Shown here piece by piece: positions 1 to 4,527 of a stretch of DNA of 7,017 bases (the first letter of the stretch is position 1; the number at the start of each line of letters is the position of its first letter). The position numbers were made by a program, and so were the translations under genes. The notes under the pieces were generated by a model that saw nothing but the letters and a program-made list of their open reading frames with translations, did not search any database and was not told the DNA's origin. This DNA is from Gammaproteobacteria bacterium (GTDB lineage: Bacteria; Pseudomonadota; Gammaproteobacteria; Pseudomonadales; Halieaceae): assembly GCA_002748505.1 (NCBI GenBank), contig PDSN01000020.1, forward strand, positions 1 to 7,017, in the 5' to 3' direction.

Positions 1-2461
1 TCTTTCTGATTTTTTCCACCAGCGTGTTCAAACGCTCGTGGGGTATGGCGCTGGCGAGGTTTTTGCCCCGCGCATCGATTAAAAACCGCATCGGTGAGAG
101 CGGCAGAAAGCGTTCTACCTGCAAGGCGCGCGGCGCGCTGCAGTGGGCAGTAAAAAAACACTCAAGCAACAAGGTGCCAGCGGGCACGCCTTTTAATTTG
201 AGCGTGCCAATGGTGGCATTACCCAATTCGCTGCTGACAATCCAATCCATCGCCGAGGTAATGCTGGGGTGCTCCCAGGTAAAAAAGGCCATGTCTTCGC
301 GCGCCAGGGCCTGTTCGCGATTGAAGGTGGCGGTCAGGCCATCATCGCCAAGGCCGGGGAATGGGGCGCTGAGCATATTCTCCGTGGGGCGCAAAATCAC
401 CGCATGTTCACTGTGATGTTCCTGTTCGATACCGAAGCTGTCGCTCAGGGTTTCCATATAATTTTGCAGCGCGTCGCTGTTGTCCTGTTCACTTGCGAGC
501 GCTACCAAAGCCTGGGCGTGTGCAGGTGGGCAGGAGCTGCGCTCTAATAAACGGTCGCGGCCGCTGTGCAGGTTTTCCTTTAGTTCATTCGCATAGTGTT
601 TGGTGTCTGCAATCAGGGCATCCAAATCATCGCCGCTCTGGGTGAGCTGTGTCTGAAGGCGCTGTTGAAAGCGTTTTAAGACCGCAAGTCCCGCGCTGAA
701 ACTGTGCTCGAAGGCAGCTATACCCTCATTCAGCCAGCGCAACATGCTGTGTTGGGCGCTGTTTTCCAGATAGGGCACATGGATGTGAATATCGTCAGTT
801 TGTCCGATGCGGTCCAAACGGCCGATGCGCTGCTCCAGCACGTCGGGATTGTGGGGCAGGTCAAATAAGACCAAGTGGTGGGCAAACTGAAAATTCCGGC
901 CTTCGCTGCCAATTTCGGAACACACCAGCGCCTGCGCGCCGTAGTCTTCATCGGCAAAATAGGCCGCGGCGCGATCACGCTCGATAATGGACAAGCCTTC
1001 ATAAAACGCCGCTGTGCGAATGCCGGCGCGCAGGTGCAGATGGTGTTCCAGAGCAATCGCGGTGGCGGCTTTGGCGCAAATGACCAGCACTTTTTGCGGG
1101 CGCAGGGCTTTGAGTTTATCGATTAGCCAGTTGACACGCGGGTCAATATCCAGCCAGCTGTCGTCACTGAAGGCAGTTTCCGGATGCAACTGGCTGGCAT
1201 CGTAGGTTACAGGCAGGGGCAGGGGATAACTGCGCATCAGGCGCTTAGGAAAGCCTTTAACCGCCGCGCGGGTGTTTCTAAACAAAACGCGGCCGGTGCC
1301 GTGGCGGTCTAACAGTTGACTGATAAGCTGTTCCTTATCAGTGCCGGGTTCAATGTCCGCGGGCAACAGGGCACTTACATCCTGGTTCGCTTCGATTTTT
1401 GTCAGCAGGGTATTTAGCTCGCTAAAATGTTGTTCCTGCTCGGCGAAGTCCGCCAGGTTGGGAAAGCGATCCGGGTCCAGTAATCGCAGGCGCGCAAAGT
1501 GGCTGGTCGCGCCCACCTGTTCCGGGGTTGCGGTCAGCAACAGCAAGCCGAGGGTGTTTTTTGCCAGTGCTTCGACCAGTTGGTAATTTGCATCGCCGCC
1601 GTTTTCTTCCGTCCAGCTTAAATGGTGCGCCTCATCGACCACGATTAAATCCCAGCGTGTGGCCAGCACTTTTTCCCGGTGGCTTGCCTCATCGAAAAGA
1701 TCGGTGGAGCACAAGATGAGTTGTTCGTCGTCAAAAGGGTTTAGCTCGGTTTCGTACTGTGCCATGCGCTCGGCATCATACAGGGCAAAATGCAAATTAA
1801 AGCGTCGCAGCATTTCCACCAACCATTGGTGCAGCAGGCTGGGCGGTACCAGAATGAGTACGCGTTTGGCGCGGCCATTTAACAGTTGGCGGTGAATAAC
1901 CATACCCGCTTCGATGGTTTTGCCCAGGCCCACTTCATCGGCCAGCAAAACCCGCGGCGCGAAACGCTCGCTGACTTCCGCAGCGATATAGAGCTGGTGG
2001 GGCAATAACAAGGTGCGCGAGCCCAACAAACCGCGCACGGGGGATTGCTGTAAGCGATGCAGGTGATTCAGGGTCGCCACGCGCAGCTTAAAATCCGACG
2101 GGCTGTCCAGATGTCCGTTGAGCAGGCGTTGGCGCGGGTTGGTCAGTTCAATGACCGAGTCCAGTTCCAGTTCGGAGATGGTGATGGCTTGTCCGCTGCT
2201 ATCGTGCCCTGCGTAATACAGGATATGCTTGTGCTCGTGCACCTCATCCACGGTGAGCGAGCGCCCATCTGTGGTGCGGGCCTCGTCGCCCTCTTTGTAG
2301 CGCAGCCGTGTGAGCGGTGCGTTGTCTATAGCGTAGGTGCGCTCTTCTTCTACAGCGGGAAACTGTACACTGATGCGGCGACCCTCGATGGCCAAAATGA
2401 TACCTAAACCTAGTTGCGAATCGGCGTGGCTAACCCAACGTTGGCCGGGGAAATACGTCAT
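1..2461 (-). CDS. rapA: RNA polymerase-associated protein RapA (HepA), SWI2/SNF2-family ATPase, 3'-truncated by window edge
   Basis: RapA binds RNA polymerase and uses ATP hydrolysis to free polymerase from stalled or post-termination complexes, recycling it for new rounds of transcription. The frame is open from ATG 2461 to the window edge (820 codons). The N-terminus (FPGQRWVSHADSQLGLG) and the next ~100 residues match the Tudor-like N-terminal domains of RapA. Helicase motifs follow in order: Walker A GLGKT at 178-182, DEAH at 276-279, TATP at 310-313, VLFRNTR near 392-398, GRNFQF at 521-526 and QRIGRLDRIGQ at 544-554. E. coli RapA is 968 residues, so roughly the last 120-150 residues, part of the C-terminal region, lie beyond the left edge. 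No frameshift or stop was found. No good Shine-Dalgarno precedes the ATG, but the start agrees with the family N-terminus. It lies 54 nt after tatD on the same strand. Identity is very secure. Confidence 0.97.
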   Translation of the reverse strand, partial: MTYFPGQRWVSHADSQLGLGIILAIEGRRISVQFPAVEEERTYAIDNAPLTRLRYKEGDEARTTDGRSLTVDEVHEHKHILYYAGHDSSGQAITISELELDSVIELTNPRQRLLNGHLDSPSDFKLRVATLNHLHRLQQSPVRGLLGSRTLLLPHQLYIAAEVSERFAPRVLLADEVGLGKTIEAGMVIHRQLLNGRAKRVLILVPPSLLHQWLVEMLRRFNLHFALYDAERMAQYETELNPFDDEQLILCSTDLFDEASHREKVLATRWDLIVVDEAHHLSWTEENGGDANYQLVEALAKNTLGLLLLTATPEQVGATSHFARLRLLDPDRFPNLADFAEQEQHFSELNTLLTKIEANQDVSALLPADIEPGTDKEQLISQLLDRHGTGRVLFRNTRAAVKGFPKRLMRSYPLPLPVTYDASQLHPETAFSDDSWLDIDPRVNWLIDKLKALRPQKVLVICAKAATAIALEHHLHLRAGIRTAAFYEGLSIIERDRAAAYFADEDYGAQALVCSEIGSEGRNFQFAHHLVLFDLPHNPDVLEQRIGRLDRIGQTDDIHIHVPYLENSAQHSMLRWLNEGIAAFEHSFSAGLAVLKRFQQRLQTQLTQSGDDLDALIADTKHYANELKENLHSGRDRLLERSSCPPAHAQALVALASEQDNSDALQNYMETLSDSFGIEQEHHSEHAVILRPTENMLSAPFPGLGDDGLTATFNREQALAREDMAFFTWEHPSITSAMDWIVSSELGNATIGTLKLKGVPAGTLLLECFFTAHCSAPRALQVERFLPLSPMRFLIDARGKNLASAIPHERLNTLVEKIRK

Positions 2462-2500
2462 GGTAGTAAAATGTTGTACAGCGTTTAACAATGGGCGCGT

Positions 2501-2529
2501 AGTGTAGCACTGTTGTCACCGGGAGTGAA
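2501..2529 (-). promoter_or_regulatory. Candidate sigma70-type promoter for rapA
   Basis: On the minus strand an extended -10-like sequence TGCTACACT (hexamer at 2501-2506) is preceded at 17 bp by TTCACT (2524-2529), which matches the -35 consensus at four of six bases. Transcription would start near 2494 and give a leader of about 33 nt before the rapA ATG. The -35 lies inside the last codons of tatD. The match is weak and rests on inspection only; rapA could equally be read from the tatD transcript. Confidence 0.28.
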
Positions 2530-3325
2530 AAAACAGGGCGTGGGAATTGTTGTAGGCCTGTTTGAGCAGGGTTTCAACGTCCAGTTCTTTGATCTTGGCA
2601 ACCAGTTCCGCAATAAACGGCAAGTAAAAGGGTGCATTGGGTTTGCCGCGATAGGGTACGGGTGTCAGGTAGGGCGCATCGGTTTCAAGCACAATGCGCG
2701 TGGCGGGGGTGGCGGCGATGATTTCGCGCACGTTTTCCGCCTTGTTAAAGGTGGAAATGCCGTTAAAACCCAGCATAAAACCCTGTTCAAGACAAAACTG
2801 TGCCAGCGCCATACCTGAAGTAAAGCTGTGGATGACACCGGGTATGGGGCTTGTGTGTTGCCAGCTCTGCAATATGGCGCGGGTGTCTTCGTCGGCTTCG
2901 CGGGTGTGAATCACCACGGGCAGTTGCAGTTCGCTGGCGATACTGAGCTGCTGCTCAAACACCTGCCACTGCACTTTGCGGTCGGCGTGATCGTAGTAAT
3001 AATCAAGGCCGATCTCACCGATGGCCAGCACTTTGTCGTGACTGGCATTTGCAACAATATGAGCGGCGACCGCATCGTTAAAGTGCTCCGCTTCGTGGGG
3101 GTGAACGCCCTGGCTGCACCACACTTGCGGGTAGCTGTTCGCGATATCCAGTACGGTATCGAGATTATCCGGTGATACCGCGATGGTCACGATTTTTTCA
3201 ACACCCACGGCGCTGCTTTGTGCCAGCACATCGCTTAACGCCGCAGCGTCGAGGTAGTCCAGGTGACAGTGGGTTTCAATCAGCGGCGTTGCAAAATGGG
3301 GAATAGGGCGGCGTTTTTTACTCAT
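2516..3325 (-). CDS. TatD-family metal-dependent hydrolase/deoxyribonuclease, YcfH-like
   Basis: TatD-family proteins are cytoplasmic metal-dependent TIM-barrel hydrolases; E. coli TatD is a 3'-5' nuclease linked to DNA repair and DNA or RNA turnover, while the YcfH branch is less well defined. The 269-residue product has the full ligand set: H19 and H21 in ETHCHLD, E104 in GEIGLDYYY, H140 in VIHTRE, H166 in VIHSFT and D216 in LETDAPYL. The segment YLTPVPYRGKPNAP is typical of the YcfH branch. I chose ATG 3325 (MSKKRRP). An in-frame ATG at 3391 would add 22 residues without family similarity and would overlap the methyltransferase gene by 61 nt. The chosen start lies 5 nt after the methyltransferase stop with no clear Shine-Dalgarno, which suggests translational coupling. 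The family is certain; the exact substrate is unknown. Confidence 0.95.
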   Translation of the reverse strand: MSKKRRPIPHFATPLIETHCHLDYLDAAALSDVLAQSSAVGVEKIVTIAVSPDNLDTVLDIANSYPQVWCSQGVHPHEAEHFNDAVAAHIVANASHDKVLAIGEIGLDYYYDHADRKVQWQVFEQQLSIASELQLPVVIHTREADEDTRAILQSWQHTSPIPGVIHSFTSGMALAQFCLEQGFMLGFNGISTFNKAENVREIIAATPATRIVLETDAPYLTPVPYRGKPNAPFYLPFIAELVAKIKELDVETLLKQAYNNSHALFFHSR

Positions 3326-3330
3326 GGTGT

Positions 3331-3957
3331 TTAGGAATTTTCTATAACTAGCAGTGCGCCGCGCGCTTCGACCGGGCGCGACAGTTTCCATTCGATCAGG
3401 TCGGCGCAGTGTTTTTCCATACTGCGCTCTGCCATTTCTAAAAAGGTGGAGCGCTCGGGATCGGCGATAATAATGTGTTTTACGCCGGCTTTAAAGGCGC
3501 GGTTGACCAGGTTGTAGACGGGGTTGACCAATTCATCCCAAAAGCAAATATCCGCCGCCACCAGCATATCGTATTGTGCCAGTTGTTTTTGGGTGAGTTG
3601 TTGATAGCGGGCGCGCCGGGTGTGGATGGACACATTATTGAGCGCGGCCACCACTTCTAAGTAGGGAAACACACTGGGGTCGGCGTCCACTGCGGTAACG
3701 TCTGCACCTAAGGCCTTGGCACACCAGGCGCTTAACACGCCCCAGCCGCAACCGGCATCCAGTACCGTTTGGTGATGTTCGGGCGGGTTTTTACTCAGGT
3801 AGTCGATCAGCAGCAGGCTGGAATTCCACAGTTTATCACCGTGAATTGACGGCGCTTCCAGGTCTTTTTTGACTTTGCGGATCTCAGGGTGAGAGGCGCC
3901 TGGCATAACAACGCCGCGAAAGCGGGTCTGTGTGGGTTTCTTTTTGCGAGTAGTCAC
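3331..3957 (-). CDS. Class I SAM-dependent methyltransferase, substrate unknown
   Basis: This is a Rossmann-fold methyltransferase of 208 residues if translated from GTG 3957. Visible signatures are motif I VLDAGCGWG (residues 65-73), the acidic end of strand 2 in TAVDAD (D91, expected to hold the SAM ribose), VAADICFWDELV (133-144) and IIIADPERS (162-170). The upstream block SIHGDKLWNSS (37-47) resembles a group of small proteobacterial methyltransferases distantly like the protein-lysine methyltransferase (METTL21-type) family, but I cannot assign a substrate. The start is uncertain. GTG 3957 keeps a basic segment (TRKKKPTQTRFRGVVMPG) that looks coding and, from memory, resembles homologue N-termini; ATG 3906 would give 191 residues. 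The frame stays open up to GTG 4155, but that extension looks non-protein-like. The stop is 5 nt before tatD, so the two are probably one operon. Confidence 0.85.
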   Translation of the reverse strand: MTTRKKKPTQTRFRGVVMPGASHPEIRKVKKDLEAPSIHGDKLWNSSLLLIDYLSKNPPEHHQTVLDAGCGWGVLSAWCAKALGADVTAVDADPSVFPYLEVVAALNNVSIHTRRARYQQLTQKQLAQYDMLVAADICFWDELVNPVYNLVNRAFKAGVKHIIIADPERSTFLEMAERSMEKHCADLIEWKLSRPVEARGALLVIENS

Positions 3958-3985
3958 GGTGAGCGCTGCGCTGCCTTGAAAATGG

Positions 3986-4020
3986 TTGCACAGTGTACTG
4001 CAAAATTTGGGATTTGTCGT
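3986..4020 (-). promoter_or_regulatory. Candidate methyltransferase-tatD promoter with an overlapping dyad
   Basis: On the minus strand ACGACA (4015-4020, four of six -35 bases) is followed after 17 bp by TACACT (3992-3997, four of six -10 bases). Transcription would start about 27 nt before GTG 3957. An inverted repeat, TTGCA (3986-3990) and TGCAA (3999-4003) with an 8-bp spacer, straddles the -10 and could be an operator. Both calls are from inspection and weak. If real, the promoter supports the GTG 3957 start over upstream starts. Confidence 0.25.
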
Positions 4021-4023
4021 GAT

Positions 4024-4075
4024 GTGGTTCGTTCCCTGTGCGGGGTCCGAATGCGGCGCATTCCTCGCGAACCAC
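4024..4075. repeat. Perfect 8-bp inverted repeat enclosing two smaller hairpins
   Basis: GTGGTTCG (4024-4031) and CGAACCAC (4068-4075) are exact reverse complements and enclose 36 nt. Inside lie a 6-bp stem with a 3-nt loop (GAATGC 4049-4054, GCATTC 4058-4063) and a possible 3-bp CCC/GGG stem (4034-4036 with 4042-4044). Together they could fold as a Y-shaped junction in RNA of either strand. A G-U pair (4032 with 4067) would extend the outer stem only in plus-strand RNA. No poly-T tract follows, so it is not a standard terminator. It sits in the 254-nt gap between csp and the methyltransferase gene. Function unknown. Confidence 0.5.
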
Positions 4076-4174
4076 TTCCAAGCCGATGGGCGCTGCTGTA
4101 CCTGTTGTTGAAGGCGGAGCAAACCCCATATTGGCAAGCAACACAAAACGGCCACTGCTCCTTGCGTCAGCGGT

Positions 4175-4197
4175 ATAGCTGGCTGTAAAACAGCTAT
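4175..4197. other. Hairpin downstream of csp, not a canonical terminator
   Basis: ATAGCTG (4175-4181) and CAGCTAT (4191-4197) form a 7-bp stem around a 9-nt loop, starting 14 nt beyond the csp stop codon. An alternative 5-bp stem with a 3-nt loop (GCTGT/ACAGC) shares part of it. The position suits a 3' end of the csp mRNA, but the stem is AT-rich and no run of T follows on the minus strand. It may stabilise the transcript end or mark factor-assisted termination. The inverted repeat is visible; the role is inference. Confidence 0.4.
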
Positions 4198-4211
4198 TAA
4201 GTTGCCGGGAT

Positions 4212-4424
4212 TTACTCGGCTTTTTCGACGTCTTCGGCTTGCAGCCCCTTCGGGCCTTCGGTGACGGTAAAGGTTACCTGCTGCCCCTCATTAAGACTGC
4301 GGTAACCATCACCCTTGATAGACCTGAAGTGAACGAATATATCCTCGTCACCTCCGCGGGTGATAAAACCAAACCCTTTGGCGTTGTTAAACCATTTTAC
4401 TGTGCCGGTAACACGTTCACTCAT
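4212..4424 (-). CDS. CspA-family cold shock protein (single cold shock domain RNA chaperone)
   Basis: The 70-residue product is a single OB-fold cold shock domain of usual family length. It binds single-stranded RNA and DNA and is expected to melt mRNA secondary structure in the cytoplasm, with possible antitermination activity. The start MSERVTGTVKWFNNAKGFGFI has the conserved KWFN and RNP1 KGFGFI (residues 16-21). RNP2 IFVHF is at 29-33, and the C-terminus GPKGLQAEDV is typical. ATG 4424 is supported by the family N-terminus and a GAGG at 4433-4436, 8 nt upstream. It lies 103 nt after valS on the same strand, so readthrough from valS is possible; I saw no convincing promoter of its own in that gap. 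The leader is too short within the gap to judge a cold-inducible CspA-type 5' UTR, so cold induction cannot be asserted. The family is certain; which Csp paralogue it is cannot be told. Confidence 0.96.
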   Translation of the reverse strand: MSERVTGTVKWFNNAKGFGFITRGGDEDIFVHFRSIKGDGYRSLNEGQQVTFTVTEGPKGLQAEDVEKAE

Positions 4425-4429
4425 ACCAC

Positions 4430-4445
4430 TTACCTCATGCTCCTT
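4430..4445 (-). promoter_or_regulatory. csp translation initiation region with a two-codon mini-ORF
   Basis: Reading the minus strand, AAGGAG (4440-4445) is followed after 1 nt by ATG AGG TAA (4430-4438), and then csp ATG 4424. The GAGG formed by the end of the mini-ORF ATG and its AGG codon (4433-4436) is 8 nt from the csp ATG and is the better-placed Shine-Dalgarno. The stronger AAGGAG is 15 nt away, which is long. The mini-ORF is visible, but its own AAGGAG is too close for normal initiation, so its translation is speculative. Confidence 0.5.
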
Positions 4446-4527
4446 ATGGCATTGTTATCATCAGCTGCTGCGCTAAAGCACAGGCCCTGCACGCGAAAGC
4501 AAAACCCATGCTTACAGGTGCAGCGTA

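Noticed and set aside
1..2461. The idea that rapA is a pseudogene
   Set aside because: Every codon from 2461 to 2 was read in frame with no stop or frameshift; the gene is only cut by the window edge.
2057..2818. Plus-strand open frames over the 5' part of rapA and the 3' part of tatD
   Set aside because: Each is antisense to well-conserved coding sequence and shows no family motif or supporting initiation signal.
3326..3391. A 22-residue N-terminal extension of tatD to ATG 3391
   Set aside because: The extension would overlap the methyltransferase gene by 61 nt and has no TatD similarity, while ATG 3325 directly follows the upstream stop.
3962..3972. AGCGC-T-GCGCT palindrome just upstream of GTG 3957
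   Set aside because: The palindrome is perfect, but it is short and made of a simple GC alternation common in this genome, and the 1-nt centre cannot form a full-length hairpin loop.
4024..4075. A tRNA or tRNA fragment, suggested by GGTTCG next to GAA
   Set aside because: There is no acceptor stem, no anticodon arm of the right size and no CCA-adjacent architecture; the inverted repeat explains the bases.
3884..4144. An 86-codon minus-strand frame overlapping the methyltransferase start
   Set aside because: It has a GTG start 13 nt from an AAGGAG, but the composition is not convincing and its last 70-odd nt are the methyltransferase gene in another frame. It is kept only as a question in the start-site finding.
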